In this document: positions 46,495 through 54,355 of the stretch, one piece after another | Numbering within the stretch: the first letter of the stretch is position 1 | Layout of the letters: each line of letters opens with the position of its first letter | Source: Roseitalea sp. MMSF_3546 | GTDB lineage: Bacteria > Pseudomonadota > Alphaproteobacteria > Rhizobiales > Rhizobiaceae | NCBI RefSeq assembly: GCF_030732865.1 | Contig: NZ_JASHKB010000005.1 | Span: 112,864-176,863, forward strand | Length of the DNA: 64,000 nucleotides | Reading direction: 5' to 3' | The notes under the pieces: model-generated | What the model was told of the DNA's origin: nothing | The model's input: only the letters and a program-made list of their open reading frames with translations | Database searches by the model: none | Position numbers and translations under genes: made by a program

Positions 46495-47514
46495 TCAGCG
46501 CCGCGCCGACCAGGGCGGCATCAGGTCGGAGGGCTCCTCATGGGCGGCGTAGACGCCGCGGGCCACGGCCCTTGCCATGGCCGAGGCGGCCGCGGCACAC
46601 AGATCGATGAAGACGTCCTGGTCGTCCTCGACGTCGATCCGGTTGGTCGACAGCGCGAAGATGCAGTCGCCGTCAAAGGGGGTGTGCGCCGGCCAGATGG
46701 CTCGGGCCAACCCGTCGTGAGCGGCGATGGCGAGCCGCTTGCACTGCGCCTTGGTCAGGCGCGCATCGGTGGCGATGACGCCGATCGTGGTGTTGGCGAG
46801 CGCACGGTCGGAGGCCATCTGCCGGAACTTGACCGCGATCTCGGTGGCATTGACGGGCAGCGGATGGGCCGGGCCGAGCCCGCCGAACTCGCCGTCGATC
46901 TCGAAAGGGGCGGCCCAGAAATGGCGCGTGTCGCCGACCGTCACCGACCCCAGGCAGTTGACCGCGACGAGCGCGCCGACCGTGATCTGCGGGTCGTCGA
47001 GCATCGCCGAAGCGGAGCCGAGCCCGCCCTTGAGCCCGGCGGTGGTGGCACCGGCGCCGGCCCCGTGCGAGCCGATCGAGAAATGGTCGTCGGCGGCCTG
47101 CGCGGCCAGCGCGCCAAGGGCGCGATAGGGCGACTTGTCGCCCCAGTCCTTGTCGCCGCCATTGATGAGATCGAACAGGATCGCGGCGGGAACGATCGGC
47201 ACGCGGTGCGCGCCGACCGGAAATCCGCGCCCTTGTTCGGCGAGCCAGTCCTGAACGCCCGCCGCCGCATCGAGGCCGAAGGCCGACCCACCGGCCAGGA
47301 CCACGGCATCGACCGTCTGCACCGTGTTGTGCGGCTCGAGCAGGTCGGTCTCGCGCGTGCCCGGCGCACCGCCAAGAACCTGGACGCCGGCGGTGGTGGG
47401 CACGTCGCAAATGACGGCGGTGACGCCGCTCTTGATCCTTGCATGTGTCGCCTGGCCGACCCTGAGGTCCGGCACGTCGGTGATCAGATTGCGCGGTCCG
47501 GGCTCGATGGGCAT
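46495..47514 (-). CDS. P1/S58-family peptidase (DmpA/NylC-like)
   Basis: The 339-residue product belongs to the N-terminal nucleophile hydrolases of family S58, which cut themselves into two chains. Family blocks are NLITDVPDLRVGQATHARIK, VVLAGGSAFGLDAAAGVQDW and GALVAVNCLGSV. ALANTTIGVIATDARLTKAQ matches the region where NylC cleaves before a nucleophilic Thr. Known members are D-aminopeptidases, beta-peptidyl aminopeptidases or nylon-oligomer hydrolases; the substrate here is open. The start is 3 bp after the stop of the upstream binding-protein gene, so the pair is probably co-transcribed. Confidence 0.88.
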   Translation of the reverse strand: MPIEPGPRNLITDVPDLRVGQATHARIKSGVTAVICDVPTTAGVQVLGGAPGTRETDLLEPHNTVQTVDAVVLAGGSAFGLDAAAGVQDWLAEQGRGFPVGAHRVPIVPAAILFDLINGGDKDWGDKSPYRALGALAAQAADDHFSIGSHGAGAGATTAGLKGGLGSASAMLDDPQITVGALVAVNCLGSVTVGDTRHFWAAPFEIDGEFGGLGPAHPLPVNATEIAVKFRQMASDRALANTTIGVIATDARLTKAQCKRLAIAAHDGLARAIWPAHTPFDGDCIFALSTNRIDVEDDQDVFIDLCAAAASAMARAVARGVYAAHEEPSDLMPPWSARR

Positions 47515-47517
47515 GGT

Positions 47518-48525
47518 TCAGTTGGCCTCGTTGTCTGAAACGGGCACCAGCGCGCCGTCGTCGATGACATGCATCTTGTAGAACATTGTCTGCGGTTCGC
47601 CGGCCCCGGTAAAGGCGAGCGCGCCGGCGGCGGTCTCGAAGCTGCGCGCGCGCAGCGCCGCCAAGGCGGAAGCGTCCGCCGCCAGCGTCTGGCGGGCGAT
47701 CTGCGCGGCAATGCGCGTGAAGTCGGTGCCGGGCGGAATGGTGGCGATCAGCGTGCCGTCGGGCAGGGCGCCTTCTTCGGGCGGGGCCAGCAGGAAGCTG
47801 CCTCCGGCAAGGGTCAGCTCGTAGTCGAGCCGGGCGGCGTCGGCGGCGATGACGGCCGCGTCGCGCGCGTCGCCGCCGATCAGCGCGTGCGTGGCGCCGG
47901 CGCGGCGCAGCCTCCGGACAAGCGCGGCCTGGGTCTCGACGAGCGGGCGAAACGTGTCGGCATAGACCGGCTCGAGCGCGCGCTCGGCCAGAGCCAGGCG
48001 AACGTTCTCGGCAAGCTGGCGGCCATATAGCGTTCCGTCGTCGATGACGGCGAAGGCGACATTGCGCCAATGGGTGGCCAGATGGTCGGCGAGGACCTCG
48101 ATCTCCTGATCGGCGGGCGGCGCAACGCGAAAGACGGGCCAGCGCCCGGTGGTGGCGTGCGTGCCGGTGATGTCGGGGGCCTGAATGCCGGTCGCCAGCA
48201 CGGGCACGTCCGCTTCGGCGAGAATGGGCATGGCGGCGTCGAAGGCATCGATGCAGGGCAGGCCGATGACGAGGCGGGCACCGCTGGCAGCCGCGGTGCG
48301 TGCGGCGCGCGCGGCGATCGGCGCCTCGCAGCCATCATCGAGCACTGTCACCTCATCGCCGAGCACGGCGCGGGCGCTGGCACCCATCGACTGGCCGTAG
48401 GTGCCGAAGGGTCCGGACAGCGGCGCCAGCAGGGCGACGCCGCCATCGGCCTGCGCCAGGGCCGGCGCGGCGGCGGCGGCATGCAGCGCGCCGGCCAGGG
48501 CGATGAAGCGCAACCACGTCAACAT
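47518..48525 (-). CDS. Orphan type I periplasmic binding protein (LivJ-like)
   Basis: The 335-residue product has a signal peptide ending APALAQ and the two-lobed fold of branched-chain amino-acid binding proteins: VALLAPLSGPFGTYGQSMGA at the N-terminus, a variable hinge, and VIDDGTLYGRQLAENVRLAL in the middle. There is no permease or ATPase beside it. A link with the adjacent S58 peptidase is possible because they form one unit, but the ligand is unknown. ATG 48525 was chosen over a GTG five codons earlier since it starts the signal peptide. Confidence 0.8.
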   Translation of the reverse strand: MLTWLRFIALAGALHAAAAAPALAQADGGVALLAPLSGPFGTYGQSMGASARAVLGDEVTVLDDGCEAPIAARAARTAAASGARLVIGLPCIDAFDAAMPILAEADVPVLATGIQAPDITGTHATTGRWPVFRVAPPADQEIEVLADHLATHWRNVAFAVIDDGTLYGRQLAENVRLALAERALEPVYADTFRPLVETQAALVRRLRRAGATHALIGGDARDAAVIAADAARLDYELTLAGGSFLLAPPEEGALPDGTLIATIPPGTDFTRIAAQIARQTLAADASALAALRARSFETAAGALAFTGAGEPQTMFYKMHVIDDGALVPVSDNEAN

Positions 48526-48852
48526 GGCGCTGTGATGCACCGGCGCCGGGCAAAGGGCAAGGGCGGCGCGGCGCGCCGGGCGATTCGGGCCGACGCTTCA
48601 AGGCCGGCGTGAACGGCGATCGCGCGTCCAGTCCGCTGCTTCGCGTGCCGCAACGGGCAGCCGGTGCGGGGGCCGGCCGCGGCGTTCGTGTCGATGACCG
48701 GCCAGCGCCCGGGCTTGACCTTCCCGTAGCTGGAGCCTTTAGGGGCTTTCTTCCCGGTCCGCCTCGCGCGCATGCGTGCGGTGGGATCAACACCGATGCA
48801 CCGGAATGTGAGACCCGCTGAAACGGGCCTGGCAACCGCCTATATGCAGGCC
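48526..48852. other. Divergent gap holding a copper-type promoter
   Basis: 327 bp without a gene. The left half is GC-rich and featureless. The right half contains the HmrR/CueR-type promoter (48715-48745), which reads rightwards into the 67-residue ORF and hmrR/cueR. Confidence 0.6.
48715..48745 (+). promoter_or_regulatory. CueR/HmrR-type operator-promoter
   Basis: TTGACC (48715-48720), a 19-bp spacer TTCCCGTAGCTGGAGCCTT, and TAGGGG (48740-48745). The stretched 19-bp spacer with CTTCC...GGAG dyad and the GCTGGA core closely follow the E. coli copA promoter, on which the MerR-type copper regulator CueR acts. The partner regulator is encoded 280 bp downstream, so autoregulation is likely. Confidence 0.72.
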
Positions 48853-49056
48853 ATGAGCAATATTGACCCAGAACCGGACCTGTCGCTGGGCCTGCGCGAC
48901 CCCAAGGCCAGGGAGGCCGCATCGGTCGAGGAGGTCGTGCGCAAGGCGCGCGCGCTCGGCTTTTCCGAACCGGAGATCGAGCGGCTCAGAGGCTATTACG
49001 ATGTGCGGTTGAAAGGAGCGCTCGGTGAACATCAAGAAAGCGGCGCAGGCAACTGA
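48853..49056 (+). CDS. Hypothetical 67-residue protein upstream of hmrR/cueR
   Basis: The product (MSNIDPEPDLSLGLRDPKAR at the start, then SVEEVVRKARALGFSEPEIE and RLRGYYDVRLKG) is short, charged and probably helical. It has no Cys and no His/Met cluster, except one His, so it is not a metallochaperone by sequence. It is the first reading frame after the copper-type promoter and its end overlaps the hmrR/cueR start by 32 bp, so it may be a coupled leader protein or a regulatory small ORF. An in-frame ATG three codons earlier is possible. Confidence 0.5.
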   Translation: MSNIDPEPDLSLGLRDPKAREAASVEEVVRKARALGFSEPEIERLRGYYDVRLKGALGEHQESGAGN

Positions 49057-49411
49057 TCTTCCCCCCAAGACGATCCGTTATTACGAGGAGATCGGGCTTG
49101 TCGCTCCGGCGCGCTCGGCCAACGGCTATCGCGACTATTGCGAGGCCGATCTGCACCGGCTTCGCTTCATCCAGCGCGCGCGCAGCCTCGGATTTTCGAT
49201 CCAGCAATGCCGGTCGCTGCTGTCGCTTTACGATGACGAGCATCGGGCGAGCGCCGACGTCAAGGCGCTGGCGCTCGAAAAGGTGGGCGAGATCGACCGC
49301 AAGATCGAGGAGCTGCGCTCGCTGCGCGCCACGCTGTCGACGCTGGTGGCCCATTGCCATGGCGACGACCGGCCCGATTGCCCGATCATCGAGGATCTGG
49401 CCGGGGCCTGA
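49025..49411 (+). CDS. hmrR: Copper-responsive MerR-family regulator (HmrR/CueR)
   Basis: The 128-residue product is a MerR activator: N-terminal winged helix (MNIKKAAQATDLPPKTIRYY), the linking helix, and the copper loop with Cys111 and Cys119 in CHGDDRPDCP, spaced as in CueR (C112 and C120). Copper binding would distort the promoter and switch on efflux genes, usually copA. Neither copA nor a chaperone gene lies in the window. GTG at 49025 is the start, preceded by AAAGGAG. Confidence 0.92.
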   Translation: MNIKKAAQATDLPPKTIRYYEEIGLVAPARSANGYRDYCEADLHRLRFIQRARSLGFSIQQCRSLLSLYDDEHRASADVKALALEKVGEIDRKIEELRSLRATLSTLVAHCHGDDRPDCPIIEDLAGA

Positions 49412-49614
49412 CCGCAATGGGGCGGCGGATCGATGACGGTTTGCCGTGCCGTGCGTGCATGGTCGCCGCCGCAACCGGCATCGGCGCGGGGCGGGGTGTC
49501 TGGAACAACCGTTCCGTCGACATCCGATCTGGTGTACGACACTGACCGGATATCGAAACGCGGACCCGCTCCATGAAAGGCGCGACATTGGCATCGGACC
49601 GGAACGGCGCAGCC

Positions 49615-50106
49615 ATGACATTTGCCCTTCAACCGCTCGTGTTGCGCCTGGCGCTGGCGTTCGTCGCCGCGCTGCTGGCATGCCTGCCGGCCACCGCGAA
49701 CGAGCCGCTGCGCCTGCCGGTCGATGCGCAGGTGCTGGAAATCGTCGCGGCGGACGGCACGGAACGCGCCCGCTACGAGATCGAGATCGCGCGCAGCGCC
49801 GCGGCGCGTTCACGCGGACTGATGCACCGCACGGACCTGCCCATGGACCGGGGCATGCTGTTCGTCTTCGACCGGTCCGCGCCGCGATCGTTCTGGATGA
49901 AGAACACGCCATTGCCGCTCGACATAATCTTTGCCGACGAGACGGGCCGCATCGTCCGCGTGGCGGCCAACACCGAGCCATTTTCGACTGCGCAGGTCTT
50001 GTCGGGGGCGCCGGCGCGCTATGTGCTCGAAGTGCATGCGGGCCAGGCGGCTGCCCATGGTATCGTGCAGGGCGATATGCTGCGCCATCGTGCGATCGAA
50101 CCCTAG
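49615..50106 (+). CDS. Secreted DUF192 protein
   Basis: The 163-residue product has a signal peptide (LRLALAFVAALLACLPATAN) and a DUF192 domain: RSRGLMHRTDLPMDRGMLFV, the aromatic SFWMKNTPLPLDIIF and VLEVHAGQAAAHGI. The family is widespread, with unknown function. An in-frame ATG at 49573 would add 14 residues ahead of the signal. The position ahead of tRNA-Pro and the NDUFS4-like gene recurs in Rhizobiales. Confidence 0.85.
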   Translation: MTFALQPLVLRLALAFVAALLACLPATANEPLRLPVDAQVLEIVAADGTERARYEIEIARSAAARSRGLMHRTDLPMDRGMLFVFDRSAPRSFWMKNTPLPLDIIFADETGRIVRVAANTEPFSTAQVLSGAPARYVLEVHAGQAAAHGIVQGDMLRHRAIEP

Positions 50107-50133
50107 GGGCGAAGGCGCGGCCGTGCCGACGCC

Positions 50134-50162
50134 TTGCCGTCGCCGGCAACCGGGTGTATGCG
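50134..50162 (+). promoter_or_regulatory. Promoter of tRNA-Pro
   Basis: TTGCCG (50134-50139), a 17-bp spacer, TATGCG (50157-50162), 24 bp before the tRNA. The -35 is close to that of tRNA-Glu; the -10 is weaker. Confidence 0.5.
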
Positions 50163-50186
50163 GACCGGGCCGTCGCGATGGCACCT

Positions 50187-50263
<77 letters not shown>

Positions 50264-50323
50264 TGGCGGCGAACCGCCTCGATGCCCGCGGGAGCAACGC
50301 AAGATCGGCCACGGACAAAGACG

Positions 50324-50632
50324 ATGACCAGCGCACGCATCTACAGCCCGGCCAAGACGGCCATGCAGTCCGGCAAGGCCAAGACGGGCCGGTGGATCCT
50401 GGAGTTCGACCGCCAGTCGCCGCGTCGGGTCGACCCGCTGATGGGCTATACCTCCTCGAGCGACATGCACAGCCAGGTGCGGCTGACCTTTGCCACCAGG
50501 GATGCGGCGATCGCCTATGCGCAAAAGCACAAGATCGCCTACCGGGTCGAGGAGCCGCACGTGCCCAAGCGCCGCCGGCAGGCCTATGCGGACAATTTCC
50601 GCCACGACCGGCGCACGCCCTGGACGCACTGA
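50324..50632 (+). CDS. Complex I accessory subunit, NDUFS4-like
   Basis: The 102-residue product is a member of the ETC complex I subunit family (homolog of the mitochondrial 18-kDa NDUFS4): MTSARIYSPAKTAMQSGKAK at the N-terminus, the WILEFDRQSPRRVDPLMGYT block and a C-terminal basic tail. In alphaproteobacteria it is an accessory subunit of NADH dehydrogenase near the NADH-oxidising module. ATG 50324 gives the standard start. It lies between two tRNA genes. Confidence 0.92.
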   Translation: MTSARIYSPAKTAMQSGKAKTGRWILEFDRQSPRRVDPLMGYTSSSDMHSQVRLTFATRDAAIAYAQKHKIAYRVEEPHVPKRRRQAYADNFRHDRRTPWTH

Positions 50633-50673
50633 TTGACGGCGCGCCTCGAGCGCCACGCCGCGGCACCGCCAGC

Positions 50674-50703
50674 TTGCGCCCGGCCGGGTGCGTCGCGTAT
50701 ATC
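50674..50703 (+). promoter_or_regulatory. Promoter of tRNA-Arg
   Basis: TTGCGC (50674-50679), an 18-bp spacer and TATATC (50698-50703), 9 bp before the tRNA. Same form as the tRNA-Glu promoter. Confidence 0.55.
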
Positions 50704-50712
50704 CCCGCTGCC

Positions 50713-50789
50713 GGACCCGTAGCTCAGCTGGATAGAGCAGGTGACTTCTAATCATCAGGTCGCAGGTTCGAGTCCTGCCGGGTTCGCCA
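50713..50789 (+). tRNA. tRNA-Arg (anticodon TCT)
   Basis: Cloverleaf with acceptor GGACCCG/CGGGTTC (one G-U), D-arm GCTCAGCTGGATAGAGC, anticodon stem GGTGA/TCATC with loop CTTCTAA giving TCT, T-arm GCAGGTTCGAGTCCTGC, and encoded CCA. Confidence 0.97.
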
Positions 50790-50838
50790 ACGTTTTCAGT
50801 GGTTTGTCCGTGGTTGCGCGAAGCGGGAAGGGCGCCGG

Positions 50839-52029
50839 TCACGCGGCGGCCAAGGCCGCGGCAAGGCCCGTTTCGATATCGGCGATCAGATCGTCGGCGT
50901 CCTCGAGCCCGATCTGCAGGCGGATGACCTGCCCGCCGTAATCGCGCGCCGAGACGGTTCTGTCGCCCAGATGGACCGGCACGGCAAGGCTCTCATAGCC
51001 GCCCCAGGAAAAGCCGAGACCGAACCAGGTCAGGGCATCGAGGAAGGCGTCGGCCTGCGCCTTCGACCCCCTGAGCACGAAGGCGAACACGCCCGCCGCA
51101 CCGCCGAAATCGCGCTTCCAGATGGCGTGGCCGGGGGCGGACTCGAGCGCCGGAAAAAGCACGTCGCCGACAAGCGCGTGCCCTTTCTGGCGCAAGCCGT
51201 CCAGCCAGCGGGCGATCGTCAGCGCGCTTTGCTGATGGTGGGCCAGGCGCACGCCCATGGTGCGCAGCCCGCGCAGCACCTGATAGGCGTCGTCGGGGGC
51301 GGCGCATGTGCCCAGCGCGGTCTGCATCGCCGACAGACGCTCCCAGCAGGCCCGGTTGGCACTGGTCATGCCCATCAGCACGTCGGCGTGACCGGCCGGA
51401 TACTTCGTCGCGGCGTGGATCGAGATGTCGACCCCGTGATCGAGCGGCCGGAAGAACAGCGGCGTTGCCCATGTGTTGTCGATCATGGTGACGATGCCGC
51501 GCTCGCGCGCGGCCGTCGCCATCGCCGGAACGTCCTGCACCTGGAAGGTATTCGAGCCGGGGGCCTCCATGAACAGGACCCGGGTGTTGTCGCGGAAGCG
51601 GCCGGCGATGCCCTCACCGATCTCGGGCACGTAATACTCCACCTCGATCCCCATGCGGGTCAGCACGGTGTCGGCGAAACGGCGCGTCGGATAATAGACG
51701 GTGTCGACGATCAGGACGTGGTCGCCCGCCGACAGGAACGCCAGCAGCGGAACCGTGACCGCGGCAAGGCCCGAAGGCACGAGGATGGTGCCGGCGCTGC
51801 CTTCCAGGGCGTCGATTGCGGAGGTCAGGGCGTCGGTGGTCGGCGTGGCGTGCGTGCCGTAGGTATAGCGCTGGTCGTTGTGGCGCAGCGTGCGCGCATC
51901 GGCGAACAGGACGGTCGAGGCGCGCACCACGGGCGGATTGACGAAGCCGTGATAGTCATGCGGGTCGTTGCCGGCATGGGTGAGCGTGGTGTTGATGCCG
52001 GCCGCTGGCCGGCGCTTTCTGGCCGTCAT
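50839..52029 (-). CDS. metC: Cystathionine beta-lyase-type PLP enzyme
   Basis: A 396-residue Cys/Met-metabolism PLP enzyme. The PLP lysine lies in HAATKYPAGHADVLMG, with NPPVVRASTVLF, YTYGTHATPTTDAL and the phosphate-binding VPSGLAAVTVPLLAF also in place. It cleaves cystathionine to homocysteine, pyruvate and ammonia in methionine synthesis. A metC-like gene beside aapJQMP is known in Rhizobium. Other family members (gamma-synthases) are an alternative but the sequence around the lysine favours the beta-lyase. Its first codon is 80 bp from the divergent PAP2 gene. Confidence 0.88.
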   Translation of the reverse strand: MTARKRRPAAGINTTLTHAGNDPHDYHGFVNPPVVRASTVLFADARTLRHNDQRYTYGTHATPTTDALTSAIDALEGSAGTILVPSGLAAVTVPLLAFLSAGDHVLIVDTVYYPTRRFADTVLTRMGIEVEYYVPEIGEGIAGRFRDNTRVLFMEAPGSNTFQVQDVPAMATAARERGIVTMIDNTWATPLFFRPLDHGVDISIHAATKYPAGHADVLMGMTSANRACWERLSAMQTALGTCAAPDDAYQVLRGLRTMGVRLAHHQQSALTIARWLDGLRQKGHALVGDVLFPALESAPGHAIWKRDFGGAAGVFAFVLRGSKAQADAFLDALTWFGLGFSWGGYESLAVPVHLGDRTVSARDYGGQVIRLQIGLEDADDLIADIETGLAAALAAA

Positions 52030-52109
52030 CGATGCAGTCCCTTGCTTGCATGCCGATCGCCGAGCGGGTAGGCGCAACGGCCCTGTGCGTCAACCGCGCC
52101 GAAGGCGCG

Positions 52110-52991
52110 ATGTCGATCGGTGGCTCCAGCACTTCAATGCCAAAGCATACGGCCCCACGCGAAACGACCGCCCGGGCGCGCCGACAGGGATCGGTGCGGG
52201 GCGCCCTGCTGACGGCCATGCCCGGAACGCCACGCGCGGCCCTTGCGAACACCGTGCGGAGCTGGCGGCGCGGCGTCTTCCGGCTGTCGCGCGCGCCGGC
52301 GGCCGGCAGCCCGCCGCTCGTCTCGCCCGCACTGGCCTGGTCCATGGTCGCCGCGCTGGCGCTGGTGCTGGTTGCGGCCGCGTTCGATCCGCTGGTCGTG
52401 GATGCCGTCGGCACGAGCCAGTGGCCGGCATGGCGATTTCTGGCCGCGGTCACCGATGCGGCGCGCGTGCACTGGTACCTGGTGCCGTCCGGCGCGATCG
52501 CGCTCGTGCTGGGATCGGTCGACTGGCGTGCCATAACGTCGCAGGCGGTGCGTGCCCGGCTGTTTCTGGCCCATGGCAGGGCGGCCTTCATCTTCGTGGC
52601 CATTGCCGCCCCGGCCATCGTCATCAACGTGATCAAGCAGGTCGTCGGCCGTGGCCGCCCCGTTACACGTCAGGACTTCGACGCATTTGTATTTGCGCCG
52701 TTCGAGTTCGACTATGCTTACCAGAGCTTTCCGTCCGGCCACGCCACCACCTCCGGGGCGCTGGCCATGCTGCTTGCGCTGTGGTTTCCGCGTCGGGCGC
52801 CGCTCGCCCTGGTTTTCGGGGCATGTCTCGCCTTTGCGCGGGTGCCGGCGGGCGCTCATTATCTGTCCGATGTCATTGCCGGATTCGCCATCGGCGCCGC
52901 TTCGACACTGGTGCTTGCGCGATGGCTGGCGCGCCGGCGCTGCCTGTTCCGGTTCGGCCCGTCCCGCGAGCGACCGGTTTTGATCAAATAG
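52110..52991 (+). CDS. PAP2-family membrane phosphatase
   Basis: The 293-residue product has several membrane spans and the three phosphatase motifs of the PAP2 family: KQVVGRGRP, PSGHAT and AGAHYLSDV with its catalytic His. Substrates may be undecaprenyl pyrophosphate or lipid A-type phosphates in the periplasm; the substrate cannot be chosen here. The start is uncertain: ATGs at 52110, 52137 and 52218 are in frame, and the first 50 residues are basic and not conserved in character. Confidence 0.8.
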   Translation: MSIGGSSTSMPKHTAPRETTARARRQGSVRGALLTAMPGTPRAALANTVRSWRRGVFRLSRAPAAGSPPLVSPALAWSMVAALALVLVAAAFDPLVVDAVGTSQWPAWRFLAAVTDAARVHWYLVPSGAIALVLGSVDWRAITSQAVRARLFLAHGRAAFIFVAIAAPAIVINVIKQVVGRGRPVTRQDFDAFVFAPFEFDYAYQSFPSGHATTSGALAMLLALWFPRRAPLALVFGACLAFARVPAGAHYLSDVIAGFAIGAASTLVLARWLARRRCLFRFGPSRERPVLIK

Positions 52992-53068
52992 CCCCCAAAT
53001 CGAGACGAAACGGGTCGCCAAAACGCTTTGGGTGAGCCGGACAAGCGTCGCGCGGTTGGGAAAAAATC

Positions 53069-53097
53069 TTGACCAGCTTGGATTTTTGGCTTTGTCT
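53069..53097 (+). promoter_or_regulatory. Possible aapJ promoter
   Basis: TTGACC (53069-53074), a 17-bp spacer and TTGTCT (53092-53097), in the AT-richest part of the PAP2-aapJ gap. The -10 is weak, which suggests an activator or limits confidence. Confidence 0.35.
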
Positions 53098-53198
53098 TCG
53101 GTTCGGGAAGGGAGGTAGCTGCCGGTACGCGCGTCGCGTGATACCGGTGAGCAGGCGCTCGCGCCCAAGTACTTGTTCAAGTAAGAGGAAGCAACTCT

Positions 53199-54221
53199 AT
53201 GACCAACAGTGTATTGACGGTAGCAATCGGCGCCGCGGCCGCGGTGGCCCTGGGCGCCACGGCCGCTTCGGCCGCAACGCTCGACGACGTCAAGGCCAAG
53301 GGTTTCGTCCAGTGCGGCGTCAGCCAGGGACTGCCCGGCTTTTCGAACCCCGATGCGGACGGCAACTGGAGCGGCATGGATGTCGATCTTTGCCGCGGGA
53401 TCGCCGCTGCGATCTTCGACGATCCGGAGGCCGTCAAGTTCACGCCGCTTTCGGCCAAGGAGCGCTTCACGGCGCTGCAATCGGGCGAGGTCGACCTTCT
53501 GTCGCGCAACACGACATGGACGATGAGCCGCGACACGCAGCTCGGTCTGAACTTTGCTGGCGTGAACTACTATGACGGCCAGGGTTTCATGATCCGCACG
53601 GACATGAACGTCAACTCGGCGCTTGAGCTTTCGGGTGCCTCGATCTGCACCAACACCGGCACGACCACCGAACTGAACGTGGCCGACTATTTCCGCGCCA
53701 ACGACATGGATTACGAGCTGGTCGCCTTCGAAAAGGCGGACGAGGTGGTCGCCGCCTATGATTCGGGGCGCTGCGACGTCTACACCACGGACCAGTCGGG
53801 CATTTATGCCCAGCGCCTCAAGCTGACCGATCCGGGTGCGCACAAGGTGCTGCCCGAAGTCATCTCCAAGGAGCCGCTGGGGCCGGTGGTCCGGCAGGGC
53901 GATGACGAATGGTTCAATCTGGTCAAGTGGACGCATTTCGCCATGGTCAATGCCGAAGAGCTCGGCGTGACCAGCCAGAACGTCGACGAGATGATGGAAA
54001 GCGACAATCCCTCGATCCGCCGCCTGCTCGGCGTCGAGGGCGAGTTCGGCACCGATATCGGCGTGGAGAACGACTGGGCCTACAAGATCATCAAGCATGT
54101 GGGCAATTACGGCGAGGTGTTCGCGCGCAATGTCGGCCCCGACACGCCGCTCAACATCGCCCGCGGCATCAACGCGCTGTGGACCGATGGCGGTCTGCAA
54201 TACGCGCCACCGATCCGCTGA
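53199..54221 (+). CDS. aapJ: General L-amino-acid ABC transporter, binding protein
   Basis: The 340-residue periplasmic protein has a signal peptide ending ASAAT and a family 3 solute-binding fold (VKAKGFVQCGVSQGLPGFSN, GMDVDLCRGIAAAIFDDPEA, SGEVDLLSRNTTWTMSRDT). It catches a broad range of L-amino acids for the AapQMP pump. AGAGGAAG lies before the ATG. A perfect hairpin with T-run between aapJ and aapQ should keep most transcripts as aapJ alone, making more binding protein than membrane complex. Confidence 0.97.
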   Translation: MTNSVLTVAIGAAAAVALGATAASAATLDDVKAKGFVQCGVSQGLPGFSNPDADGNWSGMDVDLCRGIAAAIFDDPEAVKFTPLSAKERFTALQSGEVDLLSRNTTWTMSRDTQLGLNFAGVNYYDGQGFMIRTDMNVNSALELSGASICTNTGTTTELNVADYFRANDMDYELVAFEKADEVVAAYDSGRCDVYTTDQSGIYAQRLKLTDPGAHKVLPEVISKEPLGPVVRQGDDEWFNLVKWTHFAMVNAEELGVTSQNVDEMMESDNPSIRRLLGVEGEFGTDIGVENDWAYKIIKHVGNYGEVFARNVGPDTPLNIARGINALWTDGGLQYAPPIR

Positions 54222-54237
54222 CAGCTTGATTGCAATT

Positions 54238-54266
54238 GCCCGGCAGCCAGTCTGCCGGGCATTTTT
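54238..54266 (+). terminator. Attenuating terminator between aapJ and aapQ
   Basis: GCCCGGCAG (54238-54246), loop CCAGT, CTGCCGGGC (54252-54260), then A and five T. A perfect 9-bp GC-rich stem. Placed inside the operon, it would act as a partial terminator or as a 3' stabiliser of the aapJ message. Confidence 0.85.
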
Positions 54267-54355
54267 ATTTCCTTTTCGGCGCCCAAGCGCCTGAGCAGGC
54301 GGCCGCGATCGCTCATGCGGGACGGCTGCACTGCGACGGGCGGAGCAACAAAACC

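Noticed and set aside
52134..54200. A 688-codon minus-strand frame over PAP2 and aapJ
   Set aside because: It is antisense to aapJ with its signal peptide and binding-protein fold, and shows no protein family features.
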